From positions 11,593,453 through 11,657,452 of the forward strand of contig NC_066290.1 of NCBI RefSeq assembly GCF_905404315.1: a stretch of DNA of 64,000 nucleotides, in the 5' to 3' direction. Under the pieces are notes generated by a model. The model had not been told where the DNA came from and searched no databases. It was given only the letters and a program-made list of their open reading frames with translations. The DNA comes from Leptidea sinapis. Lineage: Eukaryota > Arthropoda > Insecta > Lepidoptera > Pieridae. Below, one piece after another: positions 10,466-22,628 of the stretch (positions are counted from its first letter, which is position 1; every line of letters starts with the position of its first letter). The position numbers were made by a program, and so were the translations under genes.

Positions 10466-10870
10466 TCAGAATAAATGGGCCTTACCATGTAAATGACCTG
10501 TTAAATCGACCGTTCTTGTGGGAACAAAAATAATGATCCATTATATAGGTACTAAAAACTAATACCTAGGCCTCGTTCTCAATCAACTAGTGATGCTGTG
10601 ATCTCCAAAGAGAACAGTACTTAAATGATGATTAAAACTGCACAGTCATCAAACCACTGACTTGGATGAAATATTTTTAGAGCCTTCCGGTAACTTTACT
10701 ACGTGTAATTTATTTATTATATAGGTAGTAAGCCGCCTTTGAGCACAATAACTACATTGGTAATGTCTTTTAATAAACTTGTTTTTTTTTTTTTACAAAA
10801 AACTCTTCATCCTGGATATCTAAAAAAATCCTGTATACTGCACCGACCTAACACTTCATCATCTTCGCAT

Positions 10871-12955
10871 ATTTTTTTTTTGTTTTTTATGGAATAGGAG
10901 AACAAACGAGCGTACGGGTCACCTGTTGTTAAGTGATCACCGCCGCCCACAATCTCTTGCAACACCAGAGGAATCACAGGAGCGTTGCCGGCCTTTAAGG
11001 AAGGTGTACGCCCTTTTTTTGAAGGTACCCATGTCGTATCGTCCCGGAAACACCACACAAGGAAGTTCATTCCACAGCTTTGTAGTACGTGGAAGAAAGC
11101 TCCTTGTAAACCGCACTGTGTATCCTAGCCTAATATCCTAGCTTGTGGCGTGTCGTGCGAAGGTGGAATTAGGCGGCAGGAATCAGGTTGAACAGCTCTT
11201 CGGAACACTCTCCGTGATAAATGCGGTAGAAGACACACAATGAAGCGACGTCTCTACGCAACGTAAAGTGATCCAGCCGTTCACAGAGCACTGGGTCCCC
11301 GACAATTCGAGCTGCTCTGCGTTGCACGCGGTCAAGGTTCTTTGAAGCCAATTTGGCTTTGCCCTCCAAATGGCCACGAAATTGGCAATCGCTCGAGATT
11401 TCGAGATCCAGTATTCCGATACTAGGCGAGGCTTTAAGGGAAGTGTTGTCGAAGAGCGGTGATACGACAAATGGGGTTGTTTTAGTGGTAAATACGCAAA
11501 CTTGAGTCTTCTGGGGGTTAAATTGGACAAGGTTCAATTTACCCCATTCCGCGACCTTCTCAAGAGAGGACTAGAATATAGATAGATAGAAGACACAAGT
11601 TTCTCCCGGTACTGGTAGACGATTTCCCGAGAGAGACCTGCATGGCCCGTGTATACTGCATCACCAGTGCTGTCGTCTGCATAGCAATGAATGTTGGAGG
11701 TGTCCAACATATCATTGATATGCAGAAGAAACAGCGTAGGAGATAGTACACAGCCTTGGGGCACTCCAGCATTCAGGAGCTTTGGGTTCAAGCAATGTCC
11801 GTCGACAAAGAACTGTATGCTGAGCCCAGTGAGTAAGCTGGATGTCCACTTGCACAAGCTCCCGGGAAGCCCAAATGATGGAAGTTTTGAGAAGAGCGCC
11901 TTGTGCCATACACGATGTATCGCCTTCGCTATATCCAGGCTAACTGCCAGGCCTTCCCCCTTGCTCTCAATAGCCGCAGCCCATCTATGTGTTAGGTATA
12001 CCAGAAGATCGCCTGCCGACCGACCATGGCGAAAGCCGTATTGTCGGTCGTTGATCAACTGGTAACCCTCTAGGTATACCAAGAGCTGACGGCTAATTAT
12101 GCTCTCCATGATTTTGGAGAGCAGAGAGGATCGGATGGACAAGGGCTGACTTCCATGAGTCAGGCCTTTGGAATAAGAGTGCCGGAATAAACGCGTTAGC
12201 ACCGGCGTCAACTCAGGGGCACACGTTCTAAGCACGATTGGAGAAAAACCATCCGGCCCACTCGATTTCCTGACGTCCAACGAAAACAGAGCTCGCCTAA
12301 CAGTTTTCTGTCTGAACTGTACTTCAGGCATAGAGCTCTGACACCACGGGATGGTCGGCGGTGTTTTTCCGTTGTCGTCAAGAGTCGAGTTGGAAGCGAA
12401 AAGAGCGCACAGGAGATCGGCTTTCTCTTTTGCTGCATGGGCCAGGGTGTCAATCCTCATGTGCTATGGCGGCATGGACGGCTGGCTGAAGTTACGAAGA
12501 GCAGCTTTCGACAACGACCAGAACTTGCGTGTTCCGGTCGGGTAACTGGAAAGCTGCTCGCCGATACTGACGACGTGTTTTGACTTTGCACGGGCGATTT
12601 TCCGCTTAAAAAATCTGGAGGCACGGTTGTATTTCCTCTTAAGAACTATGCAGCTCGGATCCTTTGTGCCCAGCGCCGCAACCCAAGTTCGATACGCCTG
12701 TTTTTTGCAGTCAGATGCTGCTTTAACTGACGCATCGAACCAGGGCTGTGATCTGCCACCGATGGGTACTACAGAGTTTGGTATAAAAATGTCCATACCC
12801 TGTAGCATCACATCGGCTACTGCAACGGCGCAGGCACTAGGATCATCTGAAGGGAAACAAACCTTGCCCCAAGGGTAGGATGCAAAAAGGAACGCATCCT
12901 ATCCCAATCCAAACGCGGCGGATTGCTGGTGGTCTGCGACGTTGGCGTCGGATAG
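10871..12955 (-). pseudogene. Jockey-like non-LTR retrotransposon, endonuclease-RT linker to 3' tail
   Basis: The longest copy of this LINE in the window, read on the minus strand. From its 5' end: the linker after the endonuclease (12811-12464), then reverse transcriptase (12460-11534) with S-L-D-I-A-K-A and catalytic Y-A-D-D-S preceded by G-V-P-Q-G-C-V-L-S, then the thumb and C-terminal region (11537-11169), the 3' UTR and a poly(A) tail (poly(T) at 10872 on the plus strand). It is broken by frameshifts, lacks the endonuclease, and has two internal deletions. One follows the YADD region near 11570. The other joins L-A-S-K-N-L to D-R-V-Q-R, removing about 45 codons that are present at 61744-62595. 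The Jockey assignment is from general resemblance. Confidence 0.8.
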
Positions 12956-12994
12956 GCACTACACTTTGGTATTTGGTATGTTTTATGGGATTAA

Positions 12995-13395
12995 ACAAAT
13001 ACGATTAACTTAGTTGGAAAGAGCGCTCGCACGGAACGCGAGAGGTCGCGGGTTCGAGTCCAGCATCGTTCATAAAAAAAAATATTTTCAGTTTTTTTTT
13101 GTGTAATTAATCCCGGAAGTGAGAGTCATTACTTTAAAACATAACAAACTAGTTTACATTTGCAAGAATCTCGTGTAAATTTTGCTAATATACAAACATT
13201 GAGGTTGAGCAGGTTATCAACTGTAAAGTAGATCCTGTAGATGAAGCCACAACCTCGAGAGTTGAACAGAACAATCAATCAATTTTATCAACGATACAAC
13301 AACGGTTGGCTCAGTTGGAAAGAGCGCTCGCACGGAACGCTAGAGGTCGTGGGTTCAAGTCCCGCATCGTTCATAAAATTTTGTTTTCAGTTTTA
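12995..13395 (+). repeat. Two tandem tRNA-like repeat units
   Basis: tRNA-like bodies at about 13000-13072 and 13301-13372 are separated by a spacer beginning TAATCCC and containing GTTGAGCAGGTT. The second folds as a cloverleaf: acceptor AACGGT with ATCGTT, D arm GCTCAGTTGGAAAGAGC, anticodon stem (one mismatch), and a T arm with loop TTCAAGT. The anticodon loop ACGGAAC has C, not the invariant T, at position 33, and no proper amino-acid identity emerges. It is best read as a tRNA-derived repeat, not a working tRNA gene. The same body and flanks recur at 28953, 38012 and 40210. Confidence 0.7.
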
Positions 13396-13796
13396 TTTGT
13401 GCATATATTCTTTTGTTATGACTTATTTGTATGACTTAATATTGGATTGTTTAGGTTTTTTCATGATATGAACGTCTACATTCTATGAACAAATGAATAC
13501 AATAGCATAAAAAATATATAAATCTCATTCAAAATTATCTCTTTTGGCGATCATACAATCCTTTGAACCGTAAAGAGCACTTACTAACTATTGAAACACG
13601 CAAATCATCACTGTTAATTTTAGAGATTTGTTAAGGGACTCCAATATATCATCAATCATAACCAAGCGGATTCAGAATGAGACTAGATGACGGCTGGCTT
13701 CAGCCCTGGTGAAGTCAGAAACGTTCATTGGAGTTACTATTCCTTGTCCTCGATCGAGCTTTATGACTCGATTCTGAGCCTTGTTGAAAGGAACAT
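13396..13796. other. Spacer, nothing recognised
   Basis: AT-rich sequence between the tRNA-like pair and the next MITE, without ORFs or recurring repeats. Confidence 0.35.
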
Positions 13797-13804
13797 TCTT
13801 GATT

Positions 13805-14177
13805 CACGGACTAGTAAAAAAAGAAGGACTCCGCACCGTGATATTAGCAAGTGAAGCACCTTTATGCTAGTGTATGTGCGGTTACGGGGGATACCAGTTA
13901 CACAATTTTTTGTCCCTTAAATAATCATATATCCACAAATACTTTTATAGTATTGTTTTTACACTTTTTCACAACGCAAGACGGCATTTTTAAAATATTT
14001 TATTGCGACGCAAACTGATGTGTCACAGACGATGGCAAATCTCATAATGGCGGCCGATCGGCTTGTATTAGTGTAGGTGTATGCGTGGGGCTATGTATTT
14101 ACACGTTTACCGGCTTGTTTTGGTGCCTCACTGTTATGTAAGGTGACACGGAGTCCTTCTTTTTTTACTCGTCCGTG
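13805..14177 (-). mobile_element. P-superfamily-like MITE carrying a THAP start, copy 1
   Basis: A 373-bp element with 29-bp terminal inverted repeats (13805-13833 and 14149-14177, one mismatch, beginning CACGGAC) flanked by a perfect 8-bp target duplication TCTTGATT (13797-13804 and 14178-14185). On the minus strand an ATG at 13987 opens M-P-S-C-V-V-K-K-C-K-N-N-T, which matches the Cys-x4-Cys opening of a THAP zinc finger, and stops after 20 codons. THAP finger, 8-bp duplication and ~30-bp inverted repeats together fit a P-element-derived non-autonomous element. Confidence 0.7.
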
Positions 14178-14185
14178 TCTTGATT

Positions 14186-15640
14186 ATGGACAATATGGTT
14201 CTGTTAAGACCTTAATATTATTATTTTCGTGATTAATCACGTTCTTATCAGTCTTATCTTATGCCGATTTTTTTGACACCTTTCTGGAAAAATATGACTC
14301 AGACACTCCTTGTTAATTCTCACTCTCCTATCAATTCATAAGCTTCTACAGAGCAGGCTAGCGAAACTCTCTAAGAAAATAGCGCTTCACTCGATTGTAT
14401 GAAATGTGCAGTCATTGACAGGTTGACAGATGACGGCTATAATTTTTTTAAAAAAGGAGATAGCTGAAATCCACCAGGTTTTAAGCAACTGTTCAGTTTC
14501 AAACATACTTCGTGGTCAATCGCGATACTGTAATTACTACTATTTCAAACTTATTTCAAATGACTGCACGTTTCATACTGAACTGAATTCAATTTTTACT
14601 TAGGCAGTCCCGCCTCGTATTACGTAGTATTTACATCCTCTTTGCTATAGAGCTTTGAGTAAAAACAATGATATTTAAAAGTATAGATAGGTTATGTAGA
14701 CAACATTCGGTGTTTGAAAATGATACACTAACGCATACATGTTTCATTTAACATTGCAATAGCACACTACATTACGATTGCACGTCAAAGAAGGATAGTT
14801 AATGCAATTATCACAAATGAGAAAGAGATAACTCTAATTTGCTAATTGCTTCGTATTTGTATAGAAAAATACAGTTAATTCATCAGATATGACTTTTTTA
14901 CCGTACACCGTGATATATGCTTAAATTACGATTCATTCATGAGTTCATGTAGTAAAAGCTATAAAGTAGTAAAACTGCATTGAAATTAGGTAGATAATGT
15001 GTCATTGATTTTATAAAAAAAATAATTTAATATTGATTATATTTAGCCATATTGATGATATCAATTATTTATACATAAAATAATAAAAAACACACAGACA
15101 CCAAAACAAAACCGAAAGGTATCTACAGCAAGATTTTTACAATTTTACTAACGACGGCTCCCAAAAAGTTTTAAGATAACAATTATCATTTCTTGTATCT
15201 TATATTATTATGAATGTCTTTTTGTTGAGGGTTTTTTACAATAAGGTGATGGGAGAAGAAGAAAATGATCCATTGATTCTTCTGCAGTTAGCAAGGGATA
15301 TACTGAAAGGGATAGTGTTACTGAAAAACTCCTACGTAAACAAATTTTCACTCACAGTCTACATCCGCTACCTACCCTAAAATTTGTTTTAGTAGTTTGA
15401 TAATTCAGCTACATATATACTTGTTAATTAAAAATTATTACATTTCGTATTACATTCACTGCAACAACGAATTTTTACATCATTTCCTAAAATATTCTAC
15501 CTCGATCAACCCGCAACAGACAGCATCAATATTTTGTCTTTTGTGTACATTAATCTATGATCGGCTTGGCGGCGTTCGGCGTTGTCATGGCGACATATAT
15601 ATATTTATTTTGTTACATAAATAATGAAATCAAATAAAAT
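14186..15640. other. Long spacer, nothing recognised
   Basis: Low-complexity AT-rich DNA. I saw no exon-like ORFs, terminal repeats or recurring families. Confidence 0.35.
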
Positions 15641-15648
15641 TTTCTAAT

Positions 15649-15732
15649 TCATGATTTCTTAACTGTGGTATGTAATTCTATGATTTTTTTACTTTCGTAA
15701 TTAGTGCATCTTCCCATAACACAAGACGGCAT
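15649..15732 (-). pseudogene. Short THAP zinc-finger start
   Basis: A 27-codon frame on the minus strand opens M-P-S-C-V-M-G-R-C-T-N-Y-E-S-K-K, the Cys-x4-Cys-x-Asn pattern of a THAP domain, then loses similarity and stops. No terminal inverted repeats were found around it. Probably the remnant of another P-like element or domesticated THAP gene; a host exon cannot be excluded. Confidence 0.45.
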
Positions 15733-16187
15733 TTTAATGTTGTACCTATATCAAATTGTAAGCAATTCTGTCAACAACAAACGCGTGTGTACCGTTTTCG
15801 TATCGAGAGAGCGACTACGACCAAAGGAACCAATTGACTCAATTTAGACCATTAATTTTCGGCGCGCCAGTGACATATCTACCTCTTTTAATACTATATA
15901 ATATCATTAGTGAAAACGGGGTCATTCCGATTGTTAAAATGTTGCTAAAATACTTAGTAATTTTTTTGTCACCAGTAAATATTTTTTGTGTGTTTTTCCT
16001 TTGTAGGTTCTTATGGTTATGGTTTGTAAAGTGGCTTTGTTACAGTTCAGTGCAGCCCTGTTTCACTGTGACCAATGTAATAAATTATGATAGCTACAGG
16101 TAGATAACTGTAGCTCACTGATAACATTGATTCTTTTCATGAATGTTATTAAAAGCAAGTTTAGTTCTTGTTATAGTTTTTAATGCA

Positions 16188-17010
16188 TGTTTTCAAATTC
16201 AAATTCAAATATTTTTATTCAAAATAGGATGTAACATCACTTATTGAAAGTCAAAAAACTACCACCCATTCCAAAATGAATGCCTCAGACCTGAGAAGAA
16301 TGGGCGCAACAAACTCAGCGGGATTTTTTTTTCATCGAATAAATATGTTTACAAAGTAATATTGTACAATTAAACTTGTTATTTAATAGCCTGAGGGCGG
16401 TCACTCCATTCCCAATCTGTGGTATCATTAAGAAAGTCATTTATGTTATAGTAACCTTTACAACACAAACGTTTTTTAACAATTCTTTTGAATAACGTTA
16501 TACTTTTGTTTTGAACATTTTCTGGGATCTTGTTGTAAAAGCATATACATCGCCCCACAAAAGACATACTAACTCGACTTAGCCGAGTAGTAAGCATCAT
16601 AAGTTTATGTCTGTTCCTGGTGTTAACATTATGGTTATGACAGTTTCTGGCAAATTCACTTATGTGCATATGAACATACATTACATTATCAAGATTATAT
16701 TGAGAAGCAACAGTCAAGATGTTAATTTCTTAGACTTGAATTTTGCTCTCAATGATTCTTTAGGACCTAGGTTATAAATAGCGCGAACAGCCCTCTTCTG
16801 GAGCACAAATATTGTATTAATATCGGCAGCGTTGCCCCATAGCAATATACCATAGGACATAATACTATGGAAATAACTAAAGTATACTAGTCGCGCCGTA
16901 TCTATGTCAGTTAATTGTCTAATCTTTTTAACCGCGTATGCTGCAGAACTAAGTCTGTTCGCCAATCCTTCAATATGGGGGCCCCATTGTAATTTGTTCT
17001 TTTCATTCAT
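16188..17010 (-). pseudogene. LINE C-terminal fragment and 3' end (unit 1)
   Basis: Minus-strand RT C-terminal region in two frames: 17010-16714 (H-I-E-G-L-A-N-R-L-S-S-A-A-Y-A through K-R-A-V-R-A-I-Y-N-L-G) and 16717-16379 (R-N-C-H-N-H-N-V-N-T-R-N through F-Y-N-K-I-P-E-N-V). A single frameshift separates them. The 3' UTR ends in repeated TTTGAAT near 16190. It is a different non-LTR family from the 61.7-kb element and is 5' truncated. Confidence 0.75.
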
Positions 17011-17574
17011 TTCATTAATTGTTATGTTCTATTAAAGTTGGTTCAGCTATTTACTAACGGTAAATATAAATACTTAATGGGGTTTCAAATTGAATGTGAA
17101 TATTTTATATTTATTTTGTTAGCAGTTGTCCCGAAAACTGGTAACAATATAATACTGCCGATTACTTCAAATAAATTTTTGATTATTAATTACAGTGAGA
17201 GACACACGCACACATAAATATGCACGCATGCAGACACATTCACAATTCATTATAAAAAAAACAATTGTGCACGCACATTCACGCAATATGCATCCTAGAC
17301 TAAAAAATCAAAGATGCATTAATTATTACTAATTCACTTTAAAAAAACACACTCATGTTTATTTTTCTTTATAATAAAAATAACACAAACATGCATGCAC
17401 AAAAAAACAACGTATCATGTATTATATATTTACTAAAAACAACACGAACAAACTCACGTTCATAAACATATATCTATGTCGCAAGTATGTTGTCAAAGCC
17501 GTGATATAACAATTTCACTAATGATATTATAATAAAATATTGGAATTTGAATTTATATCTTCTACCGCGAAAAA

Positions 17575-18190
17575 GTGATAAACCATAGACTAACCAAATA
17601 CCTAAATAAATTTCAGCTTCTTTCTAATAATCAGTATGGATTTAGAAGTGGAAAATCCACCGAAGATGCTGTACTGGAACTTTCTAATACGGTTATTAAC
17701 CACTGGGATAAATAACCACATAAATACAAAACACTAGGCATATTTTTAGACCTATCCAAAGCCTTCGACACTGTTTCCATACCCATTCTTCTCTCAAAGC
17801 TAGAACACCTTGGTATTCGTGGAACGGCACACAGTCTCTTCAGGAGTTATCTTACAGGTCGTAAACAAATAACAAAGCTTGAAAGTTACCAGAGCAACCA
17901 GGACACTCTCACTTTCGGTGTCCCCCAGGGCAGTGTCTTGGGTCCCCCACTTTTTCTTATATACATGAATGAGCTGTGTCAGTTATCCTTACCCAACTGC
18001 AAAATTATAGCTTATGCCGATGACACAGCTCTAATTGTTCATGGTAGGGACTGGACTGATACTTGCCTCAATTCTGAGTATGCCTTGACCACAGTTATGA
18101 GGTGGCTGACCAAAAATCTCCTTATTCTAAACGTCAATAAAACCAAATTTATCACTTTTTCTAATACAAAATCTAGTCAGCCTTCTACAC
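17575..18190 (+). pseudogene. LINE reverse-transcriptase fragment, cut by the duplication
   Basis: RT from N-N-Q-Y-G-F-R-S-G-K-S-T through F-L-D-L-S-K-A-F-D-T-V, G-V-P-Q-G-S-V-L-G and the catalytic Y-A-D-D-T. An in-frame TAA near 17713 is shared with unit 2, so it predates the duplication. The reading is severed at 18190. Confidence 0.8.
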
Positions 18191-18194
18191 TTCT

Positions 18195-20407
18195 AAATAT
18201 TTTTTGTGTGTTTTTCCTTTGTAGGTACTTATGGTTATGGTTTGTAAAGTGGCTTTGTTACAGTTCAGTGCAGCCCTGTTTCACTGTGACAAATGTAATA
18301 AATTATGATAGCTACAGGTAGATAACTGTAGCTCACTGATAACATTGATTCTTTTCATGAATCTTATTAAAAGCAAGTTTAGTTCTTGTTATAGTTCTTA
18401 ATACATGTTTTCAAATTCAAATTCAAATATTTTTATTCAAAATAGGATGTAACATCACTTATTGAAAGTCAAAAAACTACCACCCATTCCAAAATGAATG
18501 CCTCAGACCTGAGAAGAATGGGCGCAACAAACTCAGCGGGATTTTTTTTTCATCGAATAAATATGTTTACAAAGTAATATTGTACAATTAAACTTGTTAT
18601 TTAATAGCCTGAGGGCGGTCACTCCATTCCCAATCTGTGGTATCATTAAGAAAGTCATTTATGTTATAGTAACCTTTACCACACAAACGTTTTTAACAAT
18701 TCTTTTGAATAACGTTATACTTTTGTTTCGAACATTTTCTGGGATCTTGTTGTAAAAGCATATACATCGCCCAACAAAAGACATACTAACTCGACTTAGC
18801 CGAGTAGTAGGCATTATAAGTTTATGTCTGTTCCTGGTGTTAACATTATGGTTATGACAGTTTCTGGCAAATTCACTTATTTGCCTATGAACATACATTA
18901 CATTATCAAGATTATATTGAGAAGCAACAGTCAAGATGTTAATTTCTTAGACTTGAATTTTGCTCTCAATGATTCTTTAGGACCTAGGTTATAAATAGCG
19001 CGAACAGCCCTCTTCTGGAGCACAAATATTGTATTAATATCGGCAGCGTTGCCCCATAGCAATATACCATAGGACATAATACTATGGAAATAACTAAAGT
19101 ATACTAGTCGCGCCGTATCTATGTCAGTTAATTGTCTAATCTTTTTAACCGCGTATGCTGCAGAACTAAGTCTGTTCGCCAATCCTTCAATATGGGGGCC
19201 CCATTGTAATTTGTTCTTTTCATTCATTTCATTAATTGTTATGTTCTATTAAAGTTGGTTCAGCTATTTACTAACGGTAAATATAAATACTTAATGGGGT
19301 TTCAAATTGAATGTGAATATTTTATATTTATTTTGTTAGCAGTTGTCCCGAAAACTGGTAACAATATAATACTGCCGATTACTTCAAATAAATTTTTGAT
19401 TATTAATTACAGTGAGAGACACACGCACACATAAATATGCACGCATGCAGACACATTCACAATTCATTATAAAAAAAACAATTGTGCACGCACATTCACG
19501 CAATATGCATCCTAGACTAAAAAATCAAAGATGCATTAATTATTACTAATTCACTTTAAAAAAACACACTCATGTTTATTTTTCTTTATAATAAAAATAA
19601 CACAAACATGCATGCACAAAAAAACAACGTATCATGTATTATATATTTACTAAAAACAACACGAACAAACTCACGTTCATAAACATATATCTATGTCGCA
19701 AGTATGTTGTCAAAGCCGTGATATAACAATTTCACTAATGATATTAAAATAAAATATTGGAATTTGAATTTATATCTTCTACCGCGAAAAAGTGATAAAC
19801 CATAGACCAACCAAATACCTAAATAAATTTCAGCTTCTTTCTAATAATCAGTATGGATTTAGAAGTGGAAAATCCACCGAAGATGCTGTACTGGAACTTT
19901 CTAATACGGTTATTAACCACTGGGATAAATAACCACATAAATACAAAACACTAGGCATATTTTTAGACCTATCCAAAGCTTTCGACACTGTTTCCATTCC
20001 CATTCTTCTCTCAAAGCTAGAACACCTTGGTATTAGTGGAACGGCACACAGTCTCTTCAGGAGTTATCTTACAGGTCGTAAACAAATAACAAAGCTTGAA
20101 AGTTACCAGAGCAACCAGGAGACTCTCACTTTCGGTGTCCCCCAGGGCAGTGTCTTGGGTCCCCCACTTTTTCTTATATACATGAATGAGCTGTGTCAGT
20201 TATCCTTACCCAACTGCAAAATTATAGCTTATGCCGATGACACAGCTCTAATTGTTCATGGTAGGGACTGGACTGATACTTGCCTCAATTCTGAGTATGC
20301 CTTGACCACAGTTATGAGGTGGCTGACCAAAAATCTCCTTACTCTAAACGTCAATAAAACCAAATTTATCACTTTTTCTAATACAAAATCTAGTCAGCCT
20401 TCTACAC
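18195..20407. repeat. Tandem duplication, unit 2
   Basis: Second copy of the 2.2-kb unit. Its RT continues uninterrupted past 20407 into the rest of the LINE, so this unit has the original right-hand context and unit 1 has the original left-hand context. Confidence 0.9.
18405..19227 (-). pseudogene. LINE C-terminal fragment and 3' end (unit 2)
   Basis: Duplicate of the element at 16188-17010. An additional one-base loss in a T run near 18691 shortens the second frame (18934-18659). Confidence 0.75.
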
Positions 20408-21465
20408 CGATTGAAATTCGTGCGCATACCTGTCCAAACCGACACGGAAACTGTGGTTGTCAACAAATAGAAAACACTGCTACTATTAAATATCTTGGAG
20501 TTACTCTTGATAGCAATCTGAAATGGAAGCAATATATTGATTTAACTGTAGCTCGTGTAAGAAAACTAATATATATATTTAAAAAGCTCAGAGCCGCAGC
20601 CGATTTCAGCTGTTTAATAACTGTGTACTTTTCGCTTGCCCAGTCTGTTCTAGGGTACTGCCTTACGGTATGGGGTGGTGCCGGTAAAACAGCCATGCTA
20701 AGGGTCGAGCGTGCGCAGAGAGCAGTTCTGAAAGTGCTAGCAAGGAAACCAATCCGATATCCGACAACCGATTTGTATACCCTTTGCCAGGTCCTCTCAG
20801 TTAGACAGCTATTTATATTTCAAACTGCTCTTCGCAAACACTCCGAAATTACCTTTGACCCTAAATGCTGTACCACACGCCGCTCAAATAGGGTATGTAA
20901 TATTGATTCACGTAGAACCATAGCTGCAAGTCGCCATTACAAACACATAAGCTCTAAAATTTATAACAAAATCAACAAAAGCTTAAACATCTTCCCACTG
21001 ACCAAGAGGAAATGTAAAGCGAAACTTGACTCCTGGTTAAAAACATTAGATTATGAAGATACAGAGAAACTTGTGGATGTGTAAAATATTCATCACTCCC
21101 TCACACACCTAAGAAAACCACACACAGCACAAATGTAACAAACTTCACTTACTATATACGTATCTCTAACACTCACCCACACACTTCACCCAAAACTAAA
21201 CACATAATATAATGATAATGATGTATATATTTCAAATCACATGTCCTGTACTATTTTTGAATATCTTTTATTAATTACCGTACTCTGTTTACTATTTAGA
21301 TCTTTGTGCATGGAACATCATTCCTTATTGTATTCGGAGAAGGGCGTTGTTAGCTGCGCTGCAGTTTATACTTTTGCAGTTATCATCGTTTTTACTTGTT
21401 TGTATTATCTTTGTTAAATTGTTCCAAATAAAAGTTTTATTATATATTTATTTATTATTATCTTT
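19790..21465 (+). pseudogene. Non-LTR retrotransposon RT and 3' end
   Basis: Same element as 17575-18190 but running to its natural 3' end. After the shared TAA the frame is open to 21084 (310 codons from the ATG at 20155, which is not the true start). It contains Y-A-D-D-T, the thumb (Y-L-G-V-T-L-D-S-N-L-K-W) and a C-terminal region with A-Q-R-A-V-L-K-V-L. The 3' UTR is AC-rich and ends AATAAAAG followed by a TTTA-rich tail near 21465. No endonuclease is visible upstream. Confidence 0.8.
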
Positions 21466-21479
21466 AAATAAATTCCACG

Positions 21480-21575
21480 TCTAAATGTGCTAGTATTATA
21501 TTTTACCGTTTACCACCAATTCGGAAAAGGTGAGCAATGAGATGAAGTGGCAAGACATTTCTTGCGAGTGCCCCT
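21480..21575 (-). repeat. Fragment of a LINE 3' UTR
   Basis: Contains the AAGTGGCAAGA and ACCACCAATTCGGAAAAGG blocks, related to 63395-63500 and, more distantly, to 52621-52850 and 61250-61449. Confidence 0.5.
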
Positions 21576-21939
21576 AAATTAATTTTTTTTAAGAAACACT
21601 TTTTTGTAATAGTACCTAGTACGTTTTTAGACTCAGATCAAATTTCCTGTGACATACAGATACACATACTTGAGAGAGAATATAAGAGAGATCCTATAAG
21701 CAGAGAGTTTACACTCAAACCTGCGGAATCCTAAACATAAGCATTACAAATGTAACATTAACGGATTATTACAAAATTAGATACAATCATTATGTATATT
21801 GTATGTTAAAAACTACAAAACGAGTTGCTTCAATGAGTTTAAGTGTATTCATTAATGCAGCAATGAAGAATGAATAATGCGCACTTTTCAGTCTGAAAGT
21901 AACGTAATAATAGTTATAAGTAACGTCGTAATCGAATGG

Positions 21940-22160
21940 TCGTAAATCGCAGTTGTGCGACGCATGCGCAGTAAGCCGGCGACCGACCTTCTCGTGTCCT
22001 CGCATCGAACAGTCGCAGAAGCTTCGATGGTGTTCGTGTAGGTAAATAATAACACTCTCACTTTCGTCAACACGAAAGTTTGTTAACAGTGTGGTGATGT
22101 TAAAATATTAGTGGACTCTATAAGTGACATTTCATTCACGCTTCGGGAGTTGAAAAGGTA
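21940..22160 (+). promoter_or_regulatory. Possible promoter and non-coding first exon
   Basis: A CpG-containing patch in AT-rich surroundings includes CGCATGCGCA (21961-21970), close to the NRF1/Ewg site. Two good splice donors follow: TGTAG|GTAAAT at 22041/22042 and AAAAG|GTAAAA at 22157/22158. No transposon family of this window covers it. It could be the untranslated first exon of a gene whose coding exons lie outside the window. Sequence-only inference. Confidence 0.3.
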
Positions 22161-22323
22161 AAATTAGCATTTAAAATAACAGTGGTATAAATATGCTGTT
22201 AAGTGTTGATGATACATTGAGTAAGTAATTGGAAATATACATTTAATTATGTTTATGTAAATTTAATTTACAAGAATGTATGCTTTGAATGCGTGCATTG
22301 ATAAATTTCTCTGTTATCAAAAC

Positions 22324-22342
22324 TGACCTTGAACCTTGACCT
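22324..22342 (-). promoter_or_regulatory. Paired nuclear-receptor half-sites
   Basis: On the minus strand, AGGTCAAGG then TTCAAGGTCA: two overlapping matches to the extended half-site TCAAGGTCA used by FTZ-F1/ERR-type monomeric receptors, about 160 bp downstream of the candidate first exon. Confidence 0.35.
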
Positions 22343-22628
22343 ATGTCAACGTACGCTATTGACTCCATTCATTCGCATAATGGTAATATTATTTCTGCTA
22401 TTTTTAGCGCAGCGGTAATGAGCAGTAGAATATTTTTGTGTCTAGACTAAGAGGATTATTATCGTTTACTGATATGATAAATTATAAAAAAGAAATAACT
22501 GGAAATAAAAAGTAATACTTAGTTACAAAAACTAAAAATTACGCCTAATAGAAACTACTAACATGTAGAAAATAATTAAACAATTTGTTATTTTAATTTA
22601 AGTAATCCCTTTTATTTCTTCTGTTTCA

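Larger units (their letters stand above)
15977..18194. repeat. Tandem duplication, unit 1
   Basis: About 2.2 kb repeated directly at 18195-20407 with roughly 20 differences noticed (about 99% identity). It carries the minus-strand LINE fragment at 16188-17010 and the plus-strand reverse-transcriptase fragment at 17575-18190. At the junction, TCTACAC of the RT is followed by four extra bases, TTCT, and then the start of unit 2. Confidence 0.9.

Noticed and set aside
10198..10533. 111-residue plus-strand ORF with a Cys-rich start
   Set aside because: Out-of-frame reading of the Jockey-like LINE 3' end; the same shadow recurs in every copy.
13301..13372. Functional tRNA gene
   Set aside because: The cloverleaf folds, but position 33 is C, several dispersed copies share long non-tRNA flanks, and no sensible identity emerges.
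20155..21084. 309-residue ORF as a host gene
   Set aside because: It carries Y-A-D-D-T and reads upstream into RT motifs with an in-frame stop, so it is a LINE fragment.
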